Origin: Prevotella sp.
GTDB taxonomy: Bacteria > Bacteroidota > Bacteroidia > Bacteroidales > Bacteroidaceae
Reading direction: 5' to 3'
DNA length: 64,000 nt
NCBI GenBank assembly: GCA_017554385.1
Contig: JAFZIL010000027.1
Span: forward strand, 1-64,000
Shown here: one piece after another, positions 16,166-23,779 of the stretch
How positions within the stretch are numbered: the stretch's first letter is position 1
How the letters are laid out: the number at the start of each line of letters is the position of its first letter
Notes under the pieces: generated by a model
Database searches by the model: none
Told to the model about the DNA's origin: nothing
Seen by the model: only the letters and a program-made list of their open reading frames with translations
Made by a program: the position numbers and the translations under genes

Positions 16166-16378
16166 TCATTTCTCGTTTGCTATCATCCCGAACCCCATGC
16201 TGCCTTTCTCGCCAAGACCGCTCTCGTAGGCTATCTGCATGAGTTCTTCGGGAAGGTCAATCTTGAAATGTAAGCGATAGCCGCGTACACGAGTCTCATT
16301 AGGCGTACCAGCCTTGATACGGACGAGGGCGGACTTAGGAGGAACGCAGTTAGCAGTGTTTCGAGGATTGTTGTACAA
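16166..16378 (-). pseudogene. remnant of a CRISPR Cas6 endoribonuclease (C-terminal part)
   Basis: A 70-codon fragment whose second half, GYRLHFKIDLPEELMQIAYE followed by SGLGEKGSMGFGMI, matches the glycine-rich C-terminal loop of Cas6, where 'GLGE(K/R)xSMGFG' is the family signature. Intact Cas6 is about 220-260 residues, so at least two thirds are gone. No other cas gene and no array with spacers of CRISPR length are in the window. It lies between two repeat blocks, as expected for a degraded relic of a CRISPR-Cas locus. Confidence 0.7.
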
Positions 16379-16416
16379 AAAACTGCCTACAAAATTACAT
16401 ATTTCTTTTCAATTTC

Positions 16417-16447
16417 TTGGTGTTTTTGAAAAAAAAACTTACTTTTG
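16417..16447 (+). promoter_or_regulatory. promoter of the 321-residue secreted protein gene
   Basis: TTG (16417-16419), 20-bp spacer, TACTTTTG (16440-16447), start codon at 16483. Confidence 0.7.
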
Positions 16448-16482
16448 CACTTGGATTAAAATACATCAAAACAATTAAGCGT

Positions 16483-17448
16483 ATGGAAAAGAAACTTTAC
16501 TTTTTATTTTCTGCTCTCATCTTCGGGTGGTGCAGCATGATGGCACAAGAGGTGAAATCGATGAAGCACGACTATGTCTATGATGACCAAAACTTCACCG
16601 AGGAGTACAGCCTGGCCTATGATGAACTGGGACGGGTGGTCTCAACCCACAGCTCGGCTAACGGTATAGATGGTTATGCCATGGATATTGCGTGGGACGA
16701 TACGTATACCTATAATGGTAATACCATTGAGGGTGAGTCGGTGCAATATTATAACGGTTCGGCCGTAGGAACGTCCAGCTTCAGATACCAACTTAGTAAC
16801 GGCCTGCTCGTAAGCATGCATCAGGAGCAGCAAAATGGCATGGGAGGCCTAATCAAGGTGGATGGTACTTTGGAATATGACAGCAATGGCAGGATGAAGA
16901 AGGATGCTACAACCAACTATTACGACGGGGAATCGGTGACAGACTATGGCTACTATACATGGACGGGCGCCAACCTTACTGGATACGAACTTGAAGAGGG
17001 CGGAAAGGTTACCCTGAAGACATCCAATACCTTTGGTAGCCAGTCAACAAACAGCCAGGTGCTGGGCCATCTGTTTGGTGGCGTCGTATCGACATACCCG
17101 ATGTCGTTGGTGGGCTTGACTGTGGGGGCTTTCTTCTGGGCTGGCGTTCACTCGGAAAACCTGATGACGGAGCAGACGATAACAGGCGAGGACAAGAGTT
17201 CAGTGACCACCCGTTTCGAATATGATATGGATGGTAACGGTCTCGTCACGACTATTAGGGTGTTTGTCGGAGGACAGCAGACCGATACTTTTTATATTAC
17301 ATGGGGAGAGGGCGGTAGCAGCATCCGCGATATCGCTGCTCCTCGTTCCAGCTCACAGTGTTACTCGCTCACCGGTCAGGCTGTCAGCCAGCCTAAGAAA
17401 GGTTTCTATATTTGCAACGGCAGGAAGTATCTTGTGAAGGAGAGGTAA
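16483..17448 (+). CDS. secreted protein with YD-like beta repeats
   Basis: A 321-residue protein with a Sec signal peptide (LYFLFSALIFGWCSMMAQ). The body has short beta-strand repeats with the pattern YD-x-x-GR (YDELGRVVSTHS, YDSNGRMKKDA, YDMDGNGLVTT), like YD/RHS-type repeats in small Bacteroidales secreted proteins. The C-terminus (CYSLTGQAVSQPKKGFYICN, then GRKYLVK) is a variant of the tail shared by other exported proteins here. Function unknown. It is monocistronic: its own promoter upstream, a strong terminator downstream. ATG 16483 gives a proper signal peptide; longer in-frame starts would precede the likely transcription start. Confidence 0.75.
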   Translation: MEKKLYFLFSALIFGWCSMMAQEVKSMKHDYVYDDQNFTEEYSLAYDELGRVVSTHSSANGIDGYAMDIAWDDTYTYNGNTIEGESVQYYNGSAVGTSSFRYQLSNGLLVSMHQEQQNGMGGLIKVDGTLEYDSNGRMKKDATTNYYDGESVTDYGYYTWTGANLTGYELEEGGKVTLKTSNTFGSQSTNSQVLGHLFGGVVSTYPMSLVGLTVGAFFWAGVHSENLMTEQTITGEDKSSVTTRFEYDMDGNGLVTTIRVFVGGQQTDTFYITWGEGGSSIRDIAAPRSSSQCYSLTGQAVSQPKKGFYICNGRKYLVKER

Positions 17449-17459
17449 GAAAACCATAT

Positions 17460-17490
17460 AAAAAAAGCTACCCGCGGGTAGCTTTTTTTA
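17460..17490. terminator. bidirectional intrinsic terminator
   Basis: AAAAAAGCTACCC / GGGTAGCTTTTTT around a CG centre: a near-perfect palindrome with A and T runs on both sides. It serves both the secreted-protein gene and rhaA, which converge here. Confidence 0.92.
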
Positions 17491-17521
17491 TGGTACGTAT
17501 AGGTCAACGCTAAGGTCAACG

Positions 17522-18772
17522 TTATCGCTTCGAGGTGACGTCGCGCTCGTACTGCTGGATGGCAGCGATGAACTCCTCGCCTACGGGCACGTTGTTCTTC
17601 AGGTTGAAGTAGTCGTAGACGGCACCGAACGGCATCGACTTAGCCTCTTCCATGAGGGCGAGGCGCTCAAAGAACTGGCCGTTGTCCTCGTATTCACGCA
17701 GCTTCTGCTTCGGCTCGAGGAGGGCCTGGAGGATGCACTTCTGCGTAGCGCGCGAACCTATAATATATGCACCGATGCGGTTGATGCTGGCATCGAAATA
17801 GTCGAGACCGACATGGGCGCGGTCGAGGGCGTCGGCACGCACAAGCTCCTTGAAGAGGTCGAGCGTCTGGTCGTTCATGATGGTCACGTGGTCGCTGTCC
17901 CAGCGTACGGGACGGCTGACGTGGAGCATGAGCTCGGGCACGTACATCAACAGGGTTGATACGAAGTCGCTGACGTTCTCGGTCTGCTCGTAGTGGCCGG
18001 TGTCGAGGGTGTAGATACACTTGCGGGTGGCGCAGTAGGCGGTGTAGAAGTCGTGGGAGCCCACGGTGTACGACTCCAGGCCGATGCCGAAGAGCTTGGC
18101 CTCGAAGCAGTTCTTCACCCAGTCGAGCTTCTCCTCCATGATCTCGTCGAGCGAGGCTGCAAGGATTTCGCGGTACTTCTTGCGCTGCACGGGGATGTCC
18201 TTCATACCGTCGTGCACCCAGATGTTCATGATACAGGGGTCGTTCTGTGCCTTACCCATGGCGTCGGCGATGTGGCGGCAGCGCTTGGTATGCTCGATCC
18301 AGAAGTCGCGGATGCCCTTGTCGGGGTTCGACAGCGAGAGGTCGCCGCTCTTGGGGTGGGAGAACGAGGTGCTGTTGAAGTCGAGCTTCATGTTGTTCTC
18401 CTTGGCCCAGTCAATCCAGCTCTGGAAATGCTCGACGCCGCACTGGTCGCGGTCGACGAACTTGCCGCCGAAGTCACCGTAGATCTCGTGGAGGTTCAGA
18501 CGATGGTTGCCGCCGAGCAGCGTCTTCACGAACTCGATGTCCTGGCGCACCTCGTCGATGGTGCGGGCACGGCCGGGGTAGTTGCCGGTGGTCTGAATGC
18601 CGCCCGAGAGGGCCTCGTTGCGCTCGAAGCCGACGACATCGTCGGCCTGCCAGCAGTGCAGCGAGAGCTGCTGCTTCTGGAGTAGGTCTAATACTGCGTC
18701 GGTGTCAACACCAATGGCTGCGTAGCGCTCTTTCGCTACGGCATAAGCTTTCTCAATCAGTTCTGATTTCAT
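17522..18772 (-). CDS. rhaA: L-rhamnose isomerase
   Basis: A 416-residue protein of the usual RhaA length. It converts L-rhamnose to L-rhamnulose in the cytoplasm. Recognisable segments are LSLHCWQADDVVGFE near the N-terminus, LNLHEIYGDFGGKF, NIWVHDGMKDIPVQR and LDTGHYEQTENVSDF, which carry the Glu, Asp and His residues of the metal and substrate site. It is monocistronic, converging on a secreted-protein gene. A TACCTTTG box on the minus strand (18822-18815) lies about 45 nt upstream of the start, but I see no good -33 element. Confidence 0.95.
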   Translation of the reverse strand: MKSELIEKAYAVAKERYAAIGVDTDAVLDLLQKQQLSLHCWQADDVVGFERNEALSGGIQTTGNYPGRARTIDEVRQDIEFVKTLLGGNHRLNLHEIYGDFGGKFVDRDQCGVEHFQSWIDWAKENNMKLDFNSTSFSHPKSGDLSLSNPDKGIRDFWIEHTKRCRHIADAMGKAQNDPCIMNIWVHDGMKDIPVQRKKYREILAASLDEIMEEKLDWVKNCFEAKLFGIGLESYTVGSHDFYTAYCATRKCIYTLDTGHYEQTENVSDFVSTLLMYVPELMLHVSRPVRWDSDHVTIMNDQTLDLFKELVRADALDRAHVGLDYFDASINRIGAYIIGSRATQKCILQALLEPKQKLREYEDNGQFFERLALMEEAKSMPFGAVYDYFNLKNNVPVGEEFIAAIQQYERDVTSKR

Positions 18773-18814
18773 TTGTTTTTGAATAAGAGATTAGTTGATA
18801 GTTCTTTGTTTCTG

Positions 18815-18822
18815 CAAAGGTA
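18815..18822 (-). promoter_or_regulatory. putative -7 box of rhaA
   Basis: TACCTTTG on the minus strand, about 43 nt before the rhaA start. A TTG at the right distance is missing, so activator dependence is possible. Confidence 0.45.
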
Positions 18823-18918
18823 TGAAATATTCTTTATTATAATAGGATTTACCATGTTTATTTTGAAATTATTAACAATTTGGGGTGAAAAAGAATTGGT
18901 AAAAAACGTTAATGGATA

Positions 18919-18949
18919 TTGTGGCGTTTAGGTTTTTTTTGTAACTTTG
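18919..18949 (+). promoter_or_regulatory. promoter of the secreted protein - small peptide operon
   Basis: TTG (18919-18921), 20-bp spacer, TAACTTTG (18942-18949). The start codon is at 19056, so the leader is about 100 nt, long for this window and possibly regulatory. Confidence 0.7.
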
Positions 18950-19055
18950 CACCCAAAGTATGACGAAAATTACCAGTCCGTAAAGCAAATACGGTCGGTG
19001 ATGTGATAAACGAGAATAAATAAACAAAAGATAAGTAATTAAAAATCAAGAGGTA

Positions 19056-20312
19056 ATGAAACAAAAACTACTTCTCGTCCTCTCATTGCTCGGATTGGCA
19101 GTGACAGGAATTTGGGCTCAGTCTGTTGAAAGCGAGTCGCTTGATTTAAGGTACAGTAACTTTGACGATCCCACGCTGACATGTTATGGTACTTATTTTG
19201 ACGTTGAATTGTTGGTTGGCGACCTTGACGGTTCAACATGTGACAACGATGGTATGACCGCACCTAACGGTATGAAGATTAAAGGTAAGGGCGGCAACAA
19301 GATCTACGATGTAGTTCTTGTCTGTACATACAACCCAGGATACGTGAATATGAATGACCTGTCTACAACTGCCGGTACGCTCTCTATCAAGCGTGAGTCT
19401 GGTAAGACCACCATATATATTATGGGCGTTGGCGGTCTCGACGAGGTGACTTTCGTAGACGTAAGCTCGAAGCCCCATTTCAAGGATGCTCAGATGAACT
19501 ACTTTGTTCCCATCAACACCCGTCAAGACTTAGAGGATCTGGTAACCAACTATTCTGCAATGAACAAGGGAGTGTATCACACTCGTCAGTTCAAGGAGAA
19601 TGTCGGTGCTACACTTTGCCTGCCCTTCGGTGTTGAGTCGTTCACCAGTGGAACCATCTATGAGTTCGGTGACATCAATTTTGACGAGGGTCTGAATGAG
19701 TGGGTGGCTACGATGAACGAGGTTGCTCAGTCGGGAACGCTGATCTCTGCTCCTCTTACCACTCCGGGCGTGCCCTATCTGTTCATGCCTTCAGAGACAG
19801 CCAGCGTAACATTCGTAGGCCGTATTGATGGTGTACCCGACGATGTAGCTGTATTCGACGGTGATATCGCATCAAAGCTGAGCACAGACTATGACTGGAA
19901 GATGACTGGTACCTTCCAGCGCATTGACTGGGATCCTACATCTGACCCTCTCTACGGTTTCGTCTCTGCCTATAAGGATGGCGTAGAAGTTGACTTCTCT
20001 GCCGAGACCGTTGAGGCCGGTCAGTTCGTGAAGACCGCAGCCGGAGCTTACTTCCCTGCTTACCGTGCATTCCTGGAGTATGGCGATTTCGCACCCAGCC
20101 GTGCTATGAAGGGTCAGAAGGGTTCTACTCCTTCACGTGTTATCGTTCGCCTGGTCAAGAAGAGCGACAGCGAATTGGATGGCGTAAAGACCGTGACGGC
20201 TACCGTTGCCAACGACGACAGTTGGTACGACCTGCAGGGTCGACGCTACAATGTCAAGCCCGCCAAGGCTGGCATCTACGTGAAGAATGGAAGCAAAATG
20301 ATTGTGAAATAA
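19056..20312 (+). CDS. large secreted protein of unknown function
   Basis: A 418-residue protein with a signal peptide (KQKLLLVLSLLGLAVTGIWAQ). The body is beta-rich and polar with no catalytic motif I recognise. The segment NVGATLCLPFGVESFTSGTIYEFG (about residues 185-208) resembles a motif seen in many Prevotella secreted proteins. The C-terminus WYDLQGRRYNVKPAKAGIYV plus KNGSKMIVK is the clearest example in this window of the shared tail. Codon choice suggests high expression. A 50-residue peptide gene follows 18 nt downstream and a terminator after that, so they share a transcript. Confidence 0.75.
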   Translation: MKQKLLLVLSLLGLAVTGIWAQSVESESLDLRYSNFDDPTLTCYGTYFDVELLVGDLDGSTCDNDGMTAPNGMKIKGKGGNKIYDVVLVCTYNPGYVNMNDLSTTAGTLSIKRESGKTTIYIMGVGGLDEVTFVDVSSKPHFKDAQMNYFVPINTRQDLEDLVTNYSAMNKGVYHTRQFKENVGATLCLPFGVESFTSGTIYEFGDINFDEGLNEWVATMNEVAQSGTLISAPLTTPGVPYLFMPSETASVTFVGRIDGVPDDVAVFDGDIASKLSTDYDWKMTGTFQRIDWDPTSDPLYGFVSAYKDGVEVDFSAETVEAGQFVKTAAGAYFPAYRAFLEYGDFAPSRAMKGQKGSTPSRVIVRLVKKSDSELDGVKTVTATVANDDSWYDLQGRRYNVKPAKAGIYVKNGSKMIVK

Positions 20313-20330
20313 CAAAAAAGAAATATAGCT

Positions 20331-20483
20331 ATGAAAAGGTACTATGTTAAGGCTGTTTTGAGAGCTGTAACCATGGAAACGGAGCAGCACCTGCTCTCCA
20401 GCAGCACTCCCGATGAAGAGTGGGGCGATGAGTTCGGCTACATTCAGGTTGACCAAAATGACAACATGAACAAGCTGGCTTAA
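20331..20483 (+). CDS. 50-residue peptide, candidate RiPP precursor
   Basis: The peptide starts MKRYYVKAVLRAVTMETE, then HLLSSSTPDEEWGDEFGYI, and ends in a polar tail. The N-terminal half is basic and amphipathic and could be a leader; the half after the LLSSS junction is acidic and could be a core. It resembles the many small Bacteroidales ORFs of the form 'MKK..KP....V.......LL.GS'. It lies 18 nt after the secreted-protein gene and is followed directly by a strong hairpin terminator, then by a nucleotidyltransferase and a PqqD-domain gene. That order, precursor, attenuator, enzymes, is common in RiPP operons. No homology was checked. Confidence 0.55.
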   Translation: MKRYYVKAVLRAVTMETEQHLLSSSTPDEEWGDEFGYIQVDQNDNMNKLA

Positions 20484-20509
20484 GCCCGGCTACATACAAA
20501 GACTGACAG

Positions 20510-20546
20510 CGAGGTGCGGGCGAAAACTCCGCACCTCGTGTTTTTT
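20510..20546 (+). terminator. strong terminator or attenuator after the small peptide
   Basis: CGAGGTGCGG (20510-20519) and CCGCACCTCG (20529-20538) form a perfect 10-bp stem with a 9-base loop, followed by TGTTTTTT. No clear promoter lies between it and the nucleotidyltransferase gene at 20620, so leaky read-through may supply the downstream genes. Confidence 0.9.
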
Positions 20547-20619
20547 GCAGCAACGGGAGCACTCGTACTGAGATTGCCGAAGGTACCAATGGCGGTCACC
20601 ACACACGAGAAAATGAATA

Positions 20620-21783
20620 ATGACTGATATTTATTACAAGATGTTTGCCTTGCTCAGGTTCTCCCTGGGCATAGACAAGGAGTTCGACTGCAGGCTTACT
20701 CCAGAGCAGTGGCAGTTGTTATACGCCGAGGCAGAGAGACAGGCTCTGAGAGGAGTGTTGTACGACGGCGTAAGCCGACTGACACAGCCTTCGGCAGCCC
20801 CACCCCTACAGCTGGCCATGAAGTGGGCACGCAACAGAGAGACGTTACGTGGGCTGAACGACTTGTTCAACCGCGAAGCGGCACGGCTGACACAGCTTTT
20901 CGAGGCACAAGGCCACCAAACAGCCATTCTCAAAGGGCAGGCCAACGCACGCCTGTATCCCGTTCCGGATAGCCGACAGCCGGGCGACATTGACATCTGG
21001 GTCGACGGTGGGCGGAAAGCTATAGAAGAGATGCTTGGAAAACTGGGCATGATGGAAGGTGCCGACACCACGCAGCTACACCACATCAATCTGCCCAAAA
21101 GCAAGATAGCAGTCCCCGTAGAAGTTCACAACCTGCCCTCACACGGTAATATCAACCGCCGTACCAATGCAAGGCTACAGGCATGGCTAAGGGAACTGCT
21201 CGGCAAGGATACGGTGATGTGTCCTGAGGGCTTTCGCTGTCCATCGCTGGTCTTTGCTTTGACCATGCAGCTGGCTCATATCAACCAGCATCTGCTTAAC
21301 GAGGGAGTGGGTATGCGACAGGTCGTAGACTACTATATGCTGCTGCGTGCCGCTACGGTCGACGAGCGTCAGCAGGTGACAGCCAGATTGAAGCAGTTAG
21401 GACTGTACCATGTGTCGGAGGCGCTGATGTGGGTGCTTGCCGAGACCATGCACATGGAAACAGAGATGATGCTCACGCGTCCTCATCAACGCCGTGGGCA
21501 GTGGATGTTGAACCGCATTGTTGATGGTGGCAATTTAGGACAATTCGCTTTCTCGCAAGAGACAGGGCTATGGCAAACGTTTTTACAGCAGCGTCGCCAC
21601 CATTGGGAACTGATGAGATTCAATCCCTCAGAGGGAATAGGCCTGCTCAGATTCGACATGGACCTGCTGTTTGACTTGCTTTCGACCATCCCCGAACGTA
21701 TCAGGCGCCGGAAGCTGCGTCTTGATGGACACTATATAGAATGGTATAGGGAGTGGGAGAAACGACACAATCAAAACCTATAG
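20620..21783 (+). CDS. nucleotidyltransferase family protein (PF14907-like)
   Basis: A 387-residue cytoplasmic protein. The signature LKGQANARLYP, then SRQPGDIDIWVDGG (about residues 105-132), with GDIDIWV giving the two catalytic acidic residues of the DNA polymerase beta-like nucleotidyltransferase fold, fits the uncharacterised family PF14907. Members occur next to PqqD-like proteins and in some lasso peptide clusters, where they are thought to modify the peptide or a partner. A PqqD-domain gene follows 30 nt later. The substrate is unknown. Confidence 0.8.
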   Translation: MTDIYYKMFALLRFSLGIDKEFDCRLTPEQWQLLYAEAERQALRGVLYDGVSRLTQPSAAPPLQLAMKWARNRETLRGLNDLFNREAARLTQLFEAQGHQTAILKGQANARLYPVPDSRQPGDIDIWVDGGRKAIEEMLGKLGMMEGADTTQLHHINLPKSKIAVPVEVHNLPSHGNINRRTNARLQAWLRELLGKDTVMCPEGFRCPSLVFALTMQLAHINQHLLNEGVGMRQVVDYYMLLRAATVDERQQVTARLKQLGLYHVSEALMWVLAETMHMETEMMLTRPHQRRGQWMLNRIVDGGNLGQFAFSQETGLWQTFLQQRRHHWELMRFNPSEGIGLLRFDMDLLFDLLSTIPERIRRRKLRLDGHYIEWYREWEKRHNQNL

Positions 21784-21813
21784 AAGACTGATAATAAAGA
21801 TTGAATACTGAAT

Positions 21814-22083
21814 ATGAGACTGAAAGACGGATTTGTAGTATATGATCTTTGTGGAACGAAGGTCGTTCTGGCACAAGGACTGGCAAACATAGACTTCGAC
21901 AGAGTGTTGAGCCTTAGCGAATCGGCTGCATGGCTATGGGAGGAAGCCCGGCGCCAAGGCGACTTCACCGTGGAATCGCTTGCCAATGCCCTTTACGAAG
22001 AATACGAAATAACACCCTCCGATGCCTTGGCCGACGTAACTGAACTCGTGGCACAATGGCAACAGGAGGGCGTATGCGAATGA
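21814..22083 (+). CDS. PqqD-like peptide-binding (RRE-type) protein
   Basis: An 89-residue protein with the PqqD pattern: a short beta-hairpin (DGFVVYDLCGTKVVLAQG), then LSESAAWLWEEAR and a winged-helix part ending in ADVTELVAQWQQEGVC. PqqD domains are RiPP recognition elements that hold leader peptides for modifying enzymes. It is encoded 30 nt after the nucleotidyltransferase and 1.3 kb after the candidate precursor. No radical SAM enzyme, cyclase, protease or transporter is adjacent, so the set is minimal or incomplete. In other Bacteroidales, PqqD proteins of this size are often annotated as PqqD-family peptide modification chaperones. Confidence 0.75.
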   Translation: MRLKDGFVVYDLCGTKVVLAQGLANIDFDRVLSLSESAAWLWEEARRQGDFTVESLANALYEEYEITPSDALADVTELVAQWQQEGVCE

Positions 22084-22089
22084 ATAAGG

Positions 22090-22108
22090 GAAGAACACCC
22101 CGTTCTTC
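22090..22108. terminator. weak hairpin between convergent PqqD and rhaB genes
   Basis: GAAGAAC (22090-22096) pairs with GTTCTTC (22102-22108) around ACCCC, followed by TTATTT on the plus strand. It abuts the rhaB stop codon. Confidence 0.5.
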
Positions 22109-23638
22109 TTATTTACCGTTTTCTTTTCTGTTCACGACAGACAGGTATTTGTCGTAAGCGGCGTCCCACTGAGCTTTGTCAGCAGGCTCGTACTTTACCA
22201 GTTCAACAGAATTGGCGATGATGGTACGCATCTCCCAGATGTCTTTCACTAGGCGGGCTGCTTTAGCCTGCAACATGATGTTGCCAATGGCAGTACACTC
22301 TTGTGGACCAGCAAGAACGGTGGCACCAGTGGAGTTGGCAGTGAACTGGTTAAGGAACTTGTTCAGGCTACCTCCACCGATTATATGTAATACGGGGATA
22401 GCGGTAGCAAATTCTTCACTTTTCACTTTTCCTTTTTCACTTATAAACTCCTGCAGCCATTGGAATACCTGACGATAGCGCAGGGCGAGGGAGTCGAAGA
22501 TGCAGCGGCAAATCTCGGCAGGCGTCTCAGGTACGGGCTGGCTGGTAGCGCGGCAGTAATCCTGAATGGCCTGAATCATGCTGGAAGGAGCAGCGAACAC
22601 CTGGTCATCGGGATTGATGAGCGAGCGGAAGGGCTCGGCCTGCATAGCCTGTCCCTGTAGCTCGGGATGACTGAGCTTGCGCACTTCTTCGGGCCACTCT
22701 AATCGGCAGCGCTCGTAGAGCCACATGCCGCAGATGTTCTTCAAGAAGCGGGTAGTGCCCTCGATGCCACCCTCGTTGGTGAAGTTGCGCTCGTAGCTGA
22801 GGTCGCTGATGATGGCATCCTTCGTCTCGATACCCATCAATGACCACGTACCACTTGACAGGTAGGCGAAATGCTCGTCCTTGGCAGGCACGGCAGCAAC
22901 GGCTGAACCTGTGTCGTGGCCTGCGACGGCAATTACGGGAATGGGGCCGAGGCCAGTGAGACGTTGCACCTCCTCGGTGAGTTGGCCGATGACCGTACCC
23001 GGCTGGACCATCGGGCCAAACTGTGAGCGCTTCAGGCCTATCGACTGCAGCAGGCGCTCGTCGAGCTCCTTGGTACGAGGGCCTAAGAGCTGTGAGGTCG
23101 ACGCAATGGTATATTCGCAAACCTCTTTCCCCGTAAGCATCCACGACAGGGCATCGGGAACGAACAGTATCTTTGAGGCATTGCGGAAGGCTGAGTTCTG
23201 TTCGAGCTTCATGGCATAGAGTTGGAAAATCGAGTTGAAGTTCATGAACTGGATGCCGGTGATGTCGTAGACTTCCTTCTTCGAGATAACGTTCTTCAGG
23301 TAGTCGTCCATTGCATCGAAGGTAATGGGGTCTCTATACGCGCGCGGATTCCTTAATATAGCTCCGTCATCGCCGATGAGCACGAAGTCGACACCCCATG
23401 TGTCGATACCTATCGAAGTAATCTCCAAACCACGACGGGCCACTTCCTTCAGTCCGCGGATGATCTCGAAGTATAGGGCATGGATGTCCCAGTAGTAGTG
23501 GCCTCCCTGCTCAATGAGGTTGTTGGGGAAGCGAGTCACCTCTTCCAACTCAAACTTGTTGTTTTCGATGGTTCCGATGATGGTTCTGCCACTGGTAGCA
23601 CCAAGGTCTACGGCAAAGAAGTATTTCTTGTTGTCCAT
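22109..23638 (-). CDS. rhaB: rhamnulokinase (FGGY family)
   Basis: A 509-residue kinase that phosphorylates L-rhamnulose. The N-terminal motif FFAVDLGATSGRTIIG is the ATPase/FGGY phosphate loop, IGIDTWGVDFVLI is typical of rhamnulokinases, and AVAGHDTGSAVAAVP and HIIGGGSLNKFLNQFTANSTG mark the second domain. An odd feature is a charged stretch, EKGKVKSEEFAT (about residues 399-411), directly before the conserved AIPVLHIIGGGS. It is encoded by a 7-bp-type repeat also found at 48334, so it looks like a repeat insertion tolerated in frame. A promoter-like TACTTTTG (23690-23683, minus) lies about 45 nt upstream. Confidence 0.94.
   Translation of the reverse strand: MDNKKYFFAVDLGATSGRTIIGTIENNKFELEEVTRFPNNLIEQGGHYYWDIHALYFEIIRGLKEVARRGLEITSIGIDTWGVDFVLIGDDGAILRNPRAYRDPITFDAMDDYLKNVISKKEVYDITGIQFMNFNSIFQLYAMKLEQNSAFRNASKILFVPDALSWMLTGKEVCEYTIASTSQLLGPRTKELDERLLQSIGLKRSQFGPMVQPGTVIGQLTEEVQRLTGLGPIPVIAVAGHDTGSAVAAVPAKDEHFAYLSSGTWSLMGIETKDAIISDLSYERNFTNEGGIEGTTRFLKNICGMWLYERCRLEWPEEVRKLSHPELQGQAMQAEPFRSLINPDDQVFAAPSSMIQAIQDYCRATSQPVPETPAEICRCIFDSLALRYRQVFQWLQEFISEKGKVKSEEFATAIPVLHIIGGGSLNKFLNQFTANSTGATVLAGPQECTAIGNIMLQAKAARLVKDIWEMRTIIANSVELVKYEPADKAQWDAAYDKYLSVVNRKENGK
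22404..22430. repeat. dispersed repeat inside the rhaB reading frame
   Basis: The plus-strand sequence beginning GTAGCAAATTCTTCAC and ending TTTTCACTTTT is the same, apart from one base, as 48334-48360, which lies between the adenine deaminase and SemiSWEET genes. Here it encodes the charged insertion in RhaB. Confidence 0.8.
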
Positions 23639-23779
23639 TGATAGTTTTGTTTTAGTTTTGTTCAGTTGATAGCAATTGGTTGCAAAAGTACACAGAAAAG
23701 CGAGACTAAGGCATCATTATTTGATTTTTCGTCTCGCTTTTTTGACTGTAGGCCTTTATTGCGGGCACTCAGTCGGTTA

